Origin: Bryoerythrophyllum caledonicum
Lineage: Eukaryota; Streptophyta; Bryopsida; Pottiales; Pottiaceae
Direction: 5' to 3'
Assembly (NCBI GenBank): GCA_963971425.1
Contig: OZ020524.1
Span: 3,381,773 to 3,445,772 of the forward strand
DNA: 64,000 nt
The first letter of the stretch is position 1. Each line of letters begins with the position of its first letter. Below are positions 32,481 to 44,610 of the stretch, piece by piece. The notes under the pieces were generated by a model that saw nothing but the letters and a program-made list of their open reading frames with translations, had not been told where the DNA came from and searched no databases. Both the position numbers and the translations under genes were made by a program.

Positions 32481-34239
32481 TGCAAACTGATTTCTGAAAA
32501 AAAAAAACACTACCATTTTGTACAACCTTTGTTGTTGTGAATGATTTTGGATATTGTAGAAATTATTATTTCAATAACTACAATTTATAGCACTCATTTT
32601 TGTATACTTGTGCTTATTGCTGTTCAATATGGTTGTTCCATGTAGGATCACATTGTATTGCGTAGCTAAGAGGGTTTTTGTAAGTGTTATGCACTCTTCT
32701 ATGCTACAATGATAATATTGTTTTCAAGACTTCAATCTAAGCTTACTTCTAACTGTGGACTAAGACTGTACAAATGCTTCTATTGATTTGTAGTAATAAT
32801 TTTTTTTGTACATGGAATAACAATTCCCATGTTTTTTTTCCCAATGGATGTTCATTGTTTACAACTTCCTTGTAAGTTGAATTTTGATTGTATAATATAT
32901 TTTTAGATTTCACATGCGATCCCTATGACGAAAAAAGTAGTTAGAAAAAGTCGCCACATAGCAAAGAAATTATTTTTCACTTGTTTTTGTGTGTATTATA
33001 ATTTAATCTTAAAACAATTTCTATAGCATTTGAGCTTAACTCATAAAAGGAACTTCATCAATTCAAATAAGTTAGTACTTGATTTTGAATTCCTTGAAAA
33101 CTTTGAAGCGTGCCCACTTAGTAAGTCACAAGTATAATGTATAATGTGGCAATTGCAAGAAACACCTGAACTATCTGTTGCCTATTTAGGAGTGTAGTTG
33201 ATTTTTTCTAGAGTGCTTTTTAATTATAATAATACTTAGTAAAAAACTTGAACACTGTAAATAATGTATGCATTTTCTAGATGAAGATACTCTTGGAAGG
33301 AAAACCCTAGGAAAATTCTCTGATTAGGAGAACTAGAAAACTCCAAAATCTGCAAAAATTGCAAAAAATAACAAGTTCTAAAATAAAAGTGAATTTGGAG
33401 TCAAAAGAATTTTATTCTCTCATTCACACTACTAAAGTCATTATCACCCTTACACTATCACATATCCAACCGCTATGACACTACCAGAATGACTTCTTTG
33501 CAAAAATGACATAATGTTCAAGATATTGGTAAAGTGACATTAGAGAAGTGGAGGTTCTTAAATTACCTTTGTTGCTTTTCTTCATGTTGAACTTCTTTGC
33601 ACTTCTACAACAAAGGGTATTATACCATCTTAGCTCCATAAATTTGATTCTCCATGCTATTATCAAAATGATCGGCATGATTTTTAATATTAAAACAAAC
33701 ATGAATCAGACAACAATCCATGTAATCACAAAGCCTCTATAAATTTCAAATTTGTCATTTCATGTCTCCAATTTCAAGCACAATGCACCATGGGTTGTAA
33801 AGTAAAATCTTTATTAGCTACTACTCATTAAATATTCTATTGAGATCTTTTCAAATCGAAAGCACCATAATTCTGCAATTGATAACGTTTTTGGTTTCTA
33901 AATTTATGAAGGATGTATTCTACTGAATTTGCTAAAAGATTTTATAATTGGATTTCATTAAAAAATACGACATGAAATGATTTTGCTCTCCTTTATATGC
34001 TAGTACAATGAAGCATAAAAGAACTTCAATGATTACTACTAATGGTGAGGCAAAAGTAGCAAGCAAATCTTCACCTCTTCAATATTAAGAATAAAAATAA
34101 TTTACCAAAATTGTAAATGAAGTACCTTGAAAAATAAGTCCAATGAGTTCCTTTATTAAAAAAGATGCTTCCATCAATCTACATTTGAAAATTTGAAAAT
34201 TACTTCATCATTACAAGTCCATATATATTACTCTAACCT

Positions 34240-34360
34240 GGAGGGGGAGTTAGTTCCATAGTACTAATTCTTTGTCTGGTGGGCAAGGTCTTAGTGGTGG
34301 AATAAATAGACACTTTCTTCAGGCCGGCCTTATCCGAGGACCGGCGTTCTTCTTCTTCAC
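34240..34360 (+). mobile_element. SINE-like element, 5'-truncated copy
   Basis: CTCTAACCT is repeated at 34231-34239 and 34361-34369. The insert ends in (TTC)n after GACCGGCGTTC and resembles the 60432-60596 insert, sharing GTGGGCAAGGTCTTAGT and CCGGCC words. Shared 3' end, variable 5' end and short duplications suggest target-primed retroposition. Confidence 0.6.
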
Positions 34361-35574
34361 CTCTAACCTTTGCATAAAGACAAACACATCTTTTAAAAAA
34401 AATGATTTTGACATCCCATAATGTTGTGAAATATTACTTTCCCAAAATGCTCCTAATCTATTGTTTCTTTCGAAAATTACACTTGAGGTAAACCTGAGAT
34501 AGACCTCAAAATCTATCTTACTATTTTTATGGCGGAATTGAGGTAGACCCCACATCTACTTCATCATATTTGACATAAACTCGAGGTAGACCTCAAACCT
34601 TCTATTAGGAATTTTTATTTTGTATATGTAAAATTCTTTTATGTGTTTCGAGGAGGATATTTCTATCAACACAAATCAATTACTTTAAAATTCACACCAT
34701 TATCAATTCATGGCTATAATTTTGCTATTCTTTCTACTTCATGTATTCTTTCTAGATTTCAGAGTATAAGCTTAAGATGTTCACATCCCAAGGCTCGTTT
34801 GGCTCAAATTCCTTGTTCACGAAAATCATCTACACTGACATTAATTTTGATATTGCATGCTTTCATTAGAGGATGACCTACTATTTCTCCATCATACATT
34901 GCAGAGCTTCATTATTGATTTTTGTACAATTACATCCAATTCATAGTTGCAAGTGACCAAGGAAATACCATGTAGTTAATCAATTATTTGTGTTCTATGT
35001 ACAATTTGTTCCTCTGTGCAACTTTATTCTTTTATACTAATTGTTCTTCCTCAAATGCAGTCCAAATATATGTGGCGTCAATGCATTTGGTGCTCAAATC
35101 TTATATTAAGAAATGGTATATGAAGCAACCAAAAACCAATAATTCAAAATCTGAAAACCCCAGTCATTATCGGCATTGGATCATGAAGTGTGCAATTTTG
35201 GATTGTTCCACCTCAACTGAGCTTTCATTGGTGGACTTGCCTTGAAAGTTGAACAAGACCGATCGGCATTGGGTACCCTCTATAAGTTGGTTATCCATGG
35301 CATGTCTTCTTTAGTTGACTCACTCTCGTGCTCATACGCTTGTACAAAAGGTGGGGCCTTGTGCAACCAAAGAGATGGAGGATGTATCTAGGTACTCCGA
35401 AATATTCTCATGAGCCTTTCATTTTACCACCAGCTGAAGAAGATACTTATGATGGCAACAAATATATACCTTGTTCATGTACTCCTCCCAATACCAAAAA
35501 AACAAGCTTTCTGTGGTACAAAATTATCTTAAATCCAAGCTTTGATGAAAATGTTATTGCGTTTTTTATTTTAA

Positions 35575-36020
35575 ATGAGGCTGGCAACTCCAAAAACTTT
35601 TGCTAGGACAGTATTGAGTGTGTGATTTTCAATACTAGCAAGTAATAATATTTCCTTTTACATTGTGAAAAAAAATTCTTGTCTGTAGTGAGAAATAGCA
35701 TATCAACTCAAGTCTAACATTTTCATACATTGTCACAGGTTTGCTTGGCAAGGTACAAGAAAAACTCTTTCTTTTCTATATAATTTTTTTGAGATCCTCA
35801 TACTTTTTACATTTTATTTTCCAACAACAATATGTGGTGTAAACCTTCATACCAACCATTCGGATTTTCATTCTAAAACGTATCAAGTACCTAAAAATCA
35901 CGCTAGAAGCTAATTAAGACTTATTAAGTAGCACTCTTACAAAATCACGTCAACTTTGATTTTATAGATAACTAGAAGATCAGTATTAGTGTTTGGAGTA
36001 GAGAAAATGGTTCATTTTCT
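35575..36020. mobile_element. chimeric family A fragments inside the CACTA-like element
   Basis: 35580-35900 matches family A forward (CTCCAAAAACTTTTGCTAGG ... AACCATTCGGATTTTCATTC); 35905-36030 matches it in reverse (AAGACTTATTAAGTA ... GGTTCATTTTCTGCC). The join is inside one element, so a rearrangement preceded or followed capture. The following sequence leads straight into helicase exon 1. Confidence 0.7.
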
Positions 36021-36077
36021 GCCCTATGTTGAATTTTGATTGGGGCTTCTCATGTGCTTAGGGTTTGGGCGTTTCAG

Positions 36078-38125
36078 GCCACGGGAGGGCGAGCCGCTAC
36101 AGCAGTATTACATTGCGGTCGATCGCCAGCATTATAAGATGGTGGCTATGCACAGGTCCCTTAGCAGCGAATTAGCTGTATTTGGATTGTGGAGACAGTG
36201 ATTTCATGTTCTGAGTTTGGTGATGTTCGAGGTGCAGGATACCGTGGTCGACTTGCTTTTAGTTCTGGGACGAAGTGCGAGCTTGCCCGTCGCCATTTGC
36301 TGCAGCGCTCGCGACAGCCTTGATGCTGTGTGCGCCAGAGTCTCTGCTTCCCAGCAATTCTCGCTCCTGTTCCTGGTCTGGCTTCCAACTCCTTCACAGG
36401 GTTTAGGGTTTAGGTTTTGTGATGCTTGTCAAATTCTTCAGGAATGTACTCTAATAAGGTAGAGCAGTGTCCAACTCCTTAGTTTCTAATCTTTGATTAT
36501 GGTATGGAATGGAACATTTGGTGATTGGTGGATGAGGTGTATACAAGCATGGATCACTCTATGAACGAAGATGGATATATTTCAAATGCTAAGTCGTTTT
36601 AAAAATTAGAAACGAATTTTAGGTTCTCACGCAGTTTCATTCTGTGAGTAATTCTTATTTTATGGAAGTAACGTGCTGCATGGCTTCTAATGTTCTTCTG
36701 GCCTTGTGAACAGCACAGTGATCAGGGAGAAACAGAGCGGTCTGAAACCCTGAGCAAATTCTACGCTATTGTGGGAAACTGGAACTGCAGCAGCCTTGCG
36801 AAGAGCAGCGTTGTGAAAGTGGAAGGCGATGGCGATGAGAAGGTGGAACCGAAGAAGTCCGGGCTTCTGGTGACCACGGATGCTTGTCTGCCATCTGCCG
36901 CGCTCGGGGAGCCTTCTCTTGGCGCCCGCGTCCTCATCCATTTCGACTTGCCTACGAAGAAGGTACATCCAATTGGTTGAAGACACCCCTTCTCTTCCAT
37001 CAATATCAGCTCCAAATAGTTCTCAACATCTACAACCAGCTGTAAGGAGAGAAAGGTGGCTTGTATTCATCAGGGCGAACTCTTTCTTTCCCCACTCTCT
37101 AAACGGCTACCACTAATTTAACTTGCGTTTAGAGCACCACCAAGCTCTTTGATTGACTAAATTGAATGTTTTCTGAAAGGCCACCAAGCTCTTCTATGTG
37201 TCCAAGAATAGTATCTTAGTCTTTTTCATGAAGCAAAGTAACCCCAGGGCTTGGATGGCAGGAAGCGTATTTGAGGAGGTTGGCTGCCTGCTTAGTAAGT
37301 GCACCGCCTGTCGTTGGTCACACTACAAATTTCGGCGGCATTGCAGGTCAGTAATTTCTAGGAGTCACTACTATCTGTCTATTTTCTTTGTTCTGAACAA
37401 ATGCATCTGACTCGTGGATCAATTCGTGGTATTTTGCTTCGGAGTTGTACAGATCTGTTGTGTTTGTTGCTACATGCTTCTCGACTCGTTTCCTACTTGA
37501 ATCTGTGCAGGCGGCATCGTGATCAGTGTGGTTGTGGGAGGTGAGGTGGGCTTGCTCCGCAACATCGAAGAGGGCTGCGGTGTGGTCATCGATGAGATGC
37601 CCATTCATGTAAGTCGTTACCTATTTGACACAAACTTCATTTGTAGCTGTTGAGGAACTGAGAGCAACATCATGTTTTCATTCCAGATGCTTCTACTCAC
37701 GAATGTGTTCACTTGATGATCTTTTTCTTACACGTCGTTTGGTTGTTTTCAGTGATTTTTATACAAATTCATATAACCAAGGTGGCCTGATAAGCGTGAT
37801 GGCTCTCAATGGTCTCTTCATTCTCATGACGCTTCATGGCTTAGAGTACCCTGATTTTTACAACAAATTGTATTCACTGTTGGAGCCGTCCATATTCGTC
37901 GCCAAGCATCGTGCACGTTTTTTTGAGGTCTACTCATGTTCCTTTCCCTATTTCACACTTATTTTAGGCCTCTCTAGATGCAGCCTTTCTCATGTTTTCT
38001 TTTATTAACCAGATCACCTTTTTATCATGTAGTTGTTGACTCGCTTGCCTTGGTTCTTGCAGTTGACAGATACTTGTTTGAAGTCGAATATGATTCCAGC
38101 TTATTTGGCAGGGCGATCAGCATGA
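36078..38125 (+). pseudogene. DEAD-box (SF2) RNA helicase, captured C-terminal fragment, six exons
   Basis: Hand-read exons: 36078-36141 (PREGEPLQQYYIAVDRQHYK), 36238-36375 (VVDLLLVLGRSASLPVAICC...), 36714-36962 (HSDQGETERSETLSKFYA; LLVTTDACLPSAAL; ARVLIHFDLPTKK), 37262-37294 (EAYLRRLAACL), 37511-37608 (GIVISVVVGGEVGLLRNIEE), 38063-38125 (LTDTCLKSN to TGA). Most have GT donors and AG acceptors. The order fits the second RecA-like lobe of an eIF4A-type helicase: motif IV region, TD.....ARV..FDLP (motif V) and YLRR for motif VI. The first lobe with the Walker A and DEAD motifs is absent. The 37294/37511 junction is out of phase by one base in this model, so the fragment is probably disabled. 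It lies wholly inside the CACTA-like element, so it is read as transduplicated. The exact parental gene is not identified. Confidence 0.65.
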
Positions 38126-38356
38126 TAGCCTGGTTTACAGTTGAGATACAGCCGATACATAGTTGAGGAGAACTTGTGTTTCAGGACTGGTGACATATGT
38201 TTTTTGTATTTATTATGAATTCTATAATAATTGAAACTTTTGCCACTATTATCGGTTTTCTTGGTTTTTTGAGTATTGGTCCATTTGGCTCAATGTAATT
38301 GCAACACTTGATAGCATTAAAAAACGCCACATAAGCCATTTCAAAGACAAACACAT

Positions 38357-38610
38357 TAGCCCCGGCTAATAGAGGAAGTGCAAGATGCATTAGACCCGGC
38401 TAACAAAAGAAAGATTACCCGGGGCTAATACAAGGCAGAATAGCCCCATGTAATTCATGAAGCTTTAGCCCTTCAACTTTAGCCCGGGCAAGGGGAACAT
38501 TTTTGGGGGCTAAAGTCCATTTAGCAAAGGACACCCAAGATTTTCCACATGCTTTGTAAGAGGGGGCTAAAAGGGGGGCTAACCCTCAAAACACTAGCCC
38601 TGGCTAACGC
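38357..38610. repeat. right subterminal GGGGCTAAA repeats
   Basis: At least nine copies of TTAGCCCCGGCTAA-like words in both orientations, mirroring the left end of the CACTA-like element. Confidence 0.85.
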
Positions 38611-38630
38611 CTCCTAAGTTTCCTGTGAAG

Positions 38631-39642
38631 TATGCTGGATTGTTAGTCTTTGTCGCTCATTTTCTGAGCTCAGTGATGGTGGAGAGAGGCGCCGAGCGCT
38701 AGGTTTTGTAAACGTGAGCATGAGAATTATGGCTGCTGGACCAGGTTTTCTCGTCGGACTATGCATGTGAGCACGTTGATGGCGCCGCGGATGATCCAAT
38801 AATGTGTAGGTTGATCGGGGAAGCGGCCCTGAGTTGTCGGATTCTAGTGGGAGGGAGGAGGAGCCGTGGAGGACGAGGACACTGATGTAAGTTCTGCTTA
38901 GTGGCCTCCAATCTTGCTGAACGCAGTGTCACAAGTTTGTGTCAGGTTTTATGAAGCAGGAGAGCTTGGTTATGTAGTAATCCTTCCGGAATCAGTGTGT
39001 CGATTGTCCTATGGAAGTGCACATGTCATGACGCTGATCTACTGGTTTCTCATTGTGCGGTTAGAATTTCTGTCATGAGGTTAATGACCGCGCGGACGCA
39101 TGATCGCTTTGAATGATGTAAATGACGTGCCGGACGAGCGGCTTAGAATAGCCGCATTCTAGTGGGAAGGAGGATCTTTAGTAGTGAGGATTCTGATGTC
39201 TTTGCCATCAGGGTGAAGGAGTGTAAGGATTCTTTGCCATGAATATGAGAAGTACCAGAAGGCTGTCTGGTTTGTGCTCGTCTGAAGACGCTCCGCAATT
39301 ACCACCGAGAAAGTGGCCTGGCTACAGGATCACATCGCCAACGCCTTCTGTGAACTGTGCAAGAGCGTCCTCCATTCAAGAAGCGCCGTCGGCCCGGGAT
39401 TGTTCTCCGCCGCTTGAGGAACCTGGCAAGATGTCAACGCTGCTTCCTGAACTTCTTTGTGTCCGGCTAATTGAGAACCTGGCAAGATGGCAACGCTGAA
39501 CGGCGAGATTTGGAACTCCCAATTCGCTGGGGGGTGAGGAAAAGTATCTTACGGGAGCAGGAGGAGCAATGCGGAGTCCGGACTCTTGTGACACTGATCT
39601 TCGCTCGGGTCTGATGCATAAAGTCTATTGTGATCACGACAA
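38631..39642. other. GC-richer unique sequence upstream of the copia insertion
   Basis: Composition resembles host gene sequence and continues beyond the copia element into the DYAD-like exons at 44.6 kb. No frame or exon is convincing by eye. It could be promoter, leader or weakly conserved N-terminal exons of that gene. Confidence 0.35.
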
Positions 39643-39647
39643 GATAT

Positions 39648-39787
39648 TGTTGATTATACAGAATCCTAGGGTTACCATCATACAGTAAACACATTCATTC
39701 CGTTAGACTTAGATCTAGATCCTACATTGTGTACTTAAGTGCTTCGCCTCTCTGCTTACAACATCTTCTCTATTGTACAATCTATCA
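39648..39787 (+). repeat. copia 5' LTR
   Basis: 140 bp, TG...CA ends. Differs from the 3' LTR at three positions, all in its last 50 bases (TCTG/TCTT and TATTGTACAA/TATTACACAA). Confidence 0.95.
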
Positions 39788-39804
39788 TGGTATCAGAGCG
39801 CAGG
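39788..39804 (+). other. copia primer-binding site
   Basis: TGGTATCAGAGCGCAGG immediately after the LTR, matching the 3' end of plant initiator methionine tRNA as used by many copia elements. Confidence 0.9.
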
Positions 39805-39858
39805 TTGTGGCTCTCACCTAGTATGTAGTTAGATCTAGTTATGTAGTGCACATCTAGT

Positions 39859-42800
39859 ATGGCGAACTCTTATGAGAGCAACATGGTTGGAGAAGGATCG
39901 TCAGAGCTAGGCACTAACGCCCCACCACACACCACTCCTAGGAGAGACATAGAGATCACGATTCCAGAGACCAGTAGGTTAGATGGACAAGTGAACTATC
40001 AGGTGTGGTCTTACAGGCTAAAGCGTTTGCTAGAGAGGAACAATGTGTGGATCTACTGCACAGAACCTAGATCTAGAAACGTAGTTGCAGCAGAAAGAGA
40101 AGGGAGAAAATTTGCCTTGCAGGCGATTACAGACTCAGTCAAGGATTCCGTAATACCTGTTGTATGCAGATTTGAAGATCCACATCTCCTATGGAAGGCG
40201 CTCGAGGACCGCTATCAATCCAAGTCTGGATCTCGGAGGCTCATGCTGCTCTGAAAATTGGTGTCACTACGAAAGGAAGACAACACAAGCATGGCACAAT
40301 ACATCACTGAGGTCAAGGACGTCATGGACCAGCTTAAGGGTATGGAGGTAGAAATCCCTGAAGATCTATGCACTTTGTTACTACTAAACTCATTGTCATC
40401 CGAATACAAGTTATTCTGCAGGACATAGACATGAAGAGACACTTTACCATCTTTTCTGGAGATAGAGTCATGCCTACTTGATGAAGAGATGCAGCTGAGG
40501 ATGGACGCAGACAAGGAAGAAGATGCACAAGCACTAGTATTCAAGAAACAATCACGTCGATATGGAGACAACCGAGAAGTCTCCAGCATCCAACGGCCGT
40601 CTCGCGAGCGACAAGGCGAACAAAAGACGAACAGAGCACGGCACCAAGGCCGCGGCGCGCAGGCGCAAGGCAGCAGCGGCGCACGGGAGCACAATGGCGT
40701 GCGGGCGCGCGGGCGTAGGGAGATAGAAACCCTGAAGGCGGAGACATGAGGCGAGGCGGCGACAGGCCGCAGACAGGCCAACGACACAACCACTCCCCTA
40801 CTCACCAAAGGCACACCTGTAACCAAAGTAGGCCCTATCATCGTGGACACAACCGCGAATAGCACAGCAGAGACTCCAACGAAGAAGGGCAAGAGTGTCA
40901 TTATTGTGGCGAGCCTGGACACCTTGCCCAAGACTGCATTAAGAAGGCTATTGATCGAGTAAAGGCACTAGAGGGCAAGATCAAATATCAACAACCTCGG
41001 CATAAAGCGCAAACAAACAACATCTCGAAAGGTAAAAAATCAAAACTTGACTCCGACTCATATCAAAGTGGCAGTGAGAGTGCGGGGAGTGTATTAGAAA
41101 CATATCTATGTGAGCTCAATGAGATTGAAGCAAACACCACCATGGGTCAAGAGGGACCGACATGGGTGCTAGATTCATGAGCCACCCACCATGTAACTGG
41201 GAATTCAAACCTAGTGCAAGATTTCCAAGCATGTACTAGCAGTACCTCTATGTTAGCCGCCGGTGGAGAGGCACATAGAATCGCAGGAAAAGGAGATGTA
41301 AGCATTAATTTTCCTGGTGGGAAATACAAGCAATTTAAGAATGTTCTTTATGTGCCTGGTATTCGTCGCAATTTATTATCAGTTGGGCGTATTGCGGATG
41401 AGGGGTGCAATATCCAATTTAACCGCAAGGAGGTATTAATTAGAGATGAGCATACACAAGACATCATTGGTCATGGAACTAGGATGCATAAAGGCTTATA
41501 TCAGTTAGATCTCTCACCGGTTCATGAGGCCCATTTTGTACAAGTCAGTGATCGGATGCGATCCAAAGTACTTCTCTGGCATCAAAGGCTAGGCCATATT
41601 AATTTCAAGACATTACACACCATGTCTCATCAAAGCATTGTGAAAGGTTTACCCAAGTTACTTTATGTAGACATAGTTTGTAAAACATGTCAACAAGGCA
41701 AACAAGCACGTTTTCATTTTTCCTCGAGTACTTCTCGGACTACCGATATTCTTCAAGTTATTCATAGTGATGTTTGTGGTCCCATCAAGAAACCATAATT
41801 TAATGGCGCCAGATACTTTGTTACTTTTATTGATGATTATAGTCGAAAACTACGGGTATCACTTATCAAAACCAAGGAGAAAGTTATTGACGAATTCAAA
41901 AAATTCAAAAACCGCATAGAAAATCACACAGGAAAGAAGATTATTACACTCCAAACGGACAACGGCACTGAATATATGTCTTCAGCCTTCCAACAACTCC
42001 TCATTGATTCCGGCATTCACCATAAACGCACACAGTATTACACTCCTCAAAGCAATGGTGTTCGGAGGGAAAAAATCGATCTATAGTCGAGATGGCTCGA
42101 TGCCTTTGCTTTCAACACAACATTCCATCTTACTTATGGTCCGAGGCCATCAAGACCGCCACTTATATTATTAATCGAGTTTCTACTCGTAGTTTACCCA
42201 ACACGACACCAGAAGAAATTTTTTCTAGTATGAAACCTGATTTATCCCAGCTTCGAGTATTCGGCACACGAGTCTTTGTCCACATTTCAAAAGAAAAAAG
42301 GTACAAAATGTCTCCCAAAGCCTCTAGTTGTATTCTTCTTGGTTTAGATGAATCCACTAAAGGATATAGATGTTATTGTCCATACACACATTGCATTATC
42401 ATTTCGAGGGATATTAAGATCGATGAGGGAAACTCATGTCACACCCCGACCAACATTCCTTCCCAACCAGAAGCTAGACAAGGTCATTACAGACTTGTGA
42501 TCCCTCAAATGGACCCTAGACAAGATACCATTCCCTCCATTGATAGTAATCAACCTCAAGACATGACATATTCCCCCTTGCCACCTCCACCCTCACCACA
42601 TACGACTACAACGGAGTCCGCACCTGACTTCAACACACGGAGGCAATCATTGATCCAGGATCCATCACCAAGTCACCCACCATCACCACCTCTCCGTCGT
42701 TCCAGTCGTATCAAACGACCTTCGGTGAGACTTGAAGGATTTGTTGGAAATACAGAGAATTCAAATCCCACCTATAAGGTAGCATTAGACGACCCTAATT

Positions 42801-44260
42801 GGGTCCAGGCAATGCACGAGGAAATTGACAGCTTACAGGATATGAAGACATGGACACTCACAGAATTACCCCTTGGGCATCATGCCATCTTATCCAAATG
42901 GGTGTTCAAGTTGAAGCCTGCCCAGGGAAATATTCCTGAAAGATATAAAGCACGTCTAGTCGCCAGAGGTTTTCAACAATTAGAAGGTATAGACTATCAT
43001 GAAACTTTTGCATCAGTCGCCAAATACAACACCATCAAGATAGTTACCGCCCTTGCAGGAACTATAGGTTGGGATATTCATTACATGGATGTCAAAAGCG
43101 CCTACCTCAATAGTCACTTAGAAGAAAAAGTATATATGCGACAACCACCTGGGCACATTGTTAAAGGATAAGAGCACTTGGTATGTGAACTACACCGATC
43201 GTTATATGGCCTCAAACAATCTGCACGGAACTGGAATCGTGAGATTAATAGGTGGCTTCGCAAACATGGCCTTCAACCGACTCATGCCGACAATAATCTA
43301 TACTTCCTACGCCACGAACACCTATATATCCTTCTCATTCTATATGTCGATGATGTCTTCATTACCGGCAATTTCACAATAAAAATTTCATGGCTTCGGG
43401 AAAGGTTCCATTCCCGATGGAAGATGACCTATCTCGGGTCTTGTTTCCAAGTTTCTCGGTATTGAGTACACTTTATCTCCACAAGGAATCAACATCCATC
43501 ACACCGAATACGCAGAATCCATACTTATCAAATATGGAATGCAAGACTACAATCCAACCCAGACACCTTTACCTGCTGGATTCACAACTTCTGCTCAAAC
43601 CGGAACTCCCAATGTTGATCCTACCAGCTACAGATCTCTTATTGGTAAATTGTCCTTTCTAACCACTACACGCCCTGATCTTAATTTCGCTGTCAACTTG
43701 TTATCAAGATACAATTCTGCCCCACAGACGGCACATCTTCAGGCAGGAAAACAAATTCTAAGATATGTACGAGGGACCACATCTCAAGGTCTTTTCTATC
43801 CCCGATCTGACACTTTTTCCCTCCTTGGATATAGTGATGCTGACTGGGGGGGAGATTTAGACCAACGTAAGTCTACTGGAGCCTATATTTTCACGATCAA
43901 CAATACTCCAGTCACTTGGAACACGAAGAAGCAAACCTGCATTGCATTATCATCTACTGAATCCGAGTTTCGTTCCCTAGTCGAGGCTACAAAAGAGGCA
44001 AGGTGGATTCAAATTTTATTTCAAGAGTTGGGATTCGATAGGAAAAAACCCATTCAGCTCATGTGTGACAACCAAAGCGCAATTAAGATTTCTGAAAATC
44101 CACAATTCCATTCCAAAACCTAACACTTTGAGATCCATCTCAATTTTGTTCGGGACATGGTTGAAAGAGGCTTTGTCACCGTTTTTTACACCCCTACCGA
44201 TCGCCAACCGGCCGACATGCTTACAAAAGCTTTAGGCCGTCCTAAATTCACGTCATGCAA
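39859..44260 (+). pseudogene. copia gag-pol polyprotein, multiply disrupted
   Basis: ATG 39859 opens gag (MANSYESNMVGEG...), with a UBN2-type region and the zinc knuckle CHYCGEPGHLAQDC at 40896-40937. Protease: WVLDS is followed by TGA (41178-41180) where the active-site glycine of DSGATHH belongs. Integrase: WHQRLGH, HSDVCGP and QTDNGTEY are present, with TAA at 41796 and a one-base loss near 42063 where the catalytic glutamate region should read GVAERKN. Reverse transcriptase: KARLVARGF, FASVAKYNTIK and the YVDD box at 43343-43354, with TAA at 43169. RNase H: YSDADWGGD and STESEF, then TAA at 44121. Gag also shifts near 40250. At least four stops and three or more frameshifts make it non-functional. 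Confidence 0.92.
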
Positions 44261-44357
44261 GCAACTTCTAAATTTCAGCCCTACAATATCATTGATCCTT
44301 AAAATTGTCGTTTTTACGACGAACTGTACAAATACCCTTCTCCGGATTCAGGGAGGG

Positions 44358-44497
44358 TGTTGATTATACAGAATCCTAGGGTTACCATCATACAGTAAAC
44401 ACATTCATTCCGTTAGACTTAGATCTAGATCCTACATTGTGTACTTAAGTGCTTCGCCTCTCTTCTTACAACATCTTCTCTATTACACAATCTATCA
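44358..44497 (+). repeat. copia 3' LTR
   Basis: 140 bp, TG...CA ends, preceded by the purine tract at 44351-44357 and followed by the GATAT duplication. Confidence 0.95.
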
Positions 44498-44610
44498 GAT
44501 ATCCGGTCGACCGCTAGGGAATCCGCCAAACAAGAAGACCGGTTCGCAACCGCCGCCCGGGCAGCGCCTTCCACAGTATCCGTGAAACGGGTAAGAGTTT
44601 CGGGCTTCAG

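Larger units (their letters stand above)
32219..38627. mobile_element. CACTA-like element, 6.4 kb, carrying a captured helicase fragment
   Basis: Ends CACAGGAAACTTAGGACGCG and, inverted, CACAGGAAACTTAGGAGGCG, continuing in GTTAGCC: 25 of 26 bases agree. AAG flanks both sides (32216-32218, 38628-38630), matching the 3-bp duplication of CACTA/EnSpm elements, which also begin CAC. Both subterminal regions (32232-32480, 38357-38610) are crowded with both orientations of words like TTAGCCGGGGCTAA, as expected for CACTA transposase-binding repeats. No CACTA transposase was found, so it is non-autonomous. Cargo: a SINE-like insertion, a chimeric family A fragment, and six exons of a host helicase gene. 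Confidence 0.75.
39648..44497 (+). mobile_element. Ty1/copia LTR retrotransposon, structurally complete, coding region disabled
   Basis: GATAT target duplication at 39643-39647 and 44498-44502. Two 140-bp LTRs begin TGTTGATT and end ATCTATCA and differ at 3 sites (about 2%). A Met-initiator-type primer site (TGGTATCAGAGC) follows the 5' LTR directly, and a purine tract GGGAGGG precedes the 3' LTR. Domain order gag, protease, integrase, reverse transcriptase, RNase H defines Ty1/copia. Inserted in gene-like sequence just 5' of the DYAD-like exons. Confidence 0.95.

Noticed and set aside
40215..40931. Long reverse-strand frame (238 codons)
   Set aside because: It is antisense to the copia gag region, including the zinc knuckle, and is a compositional shadow of GC-rich sequence.
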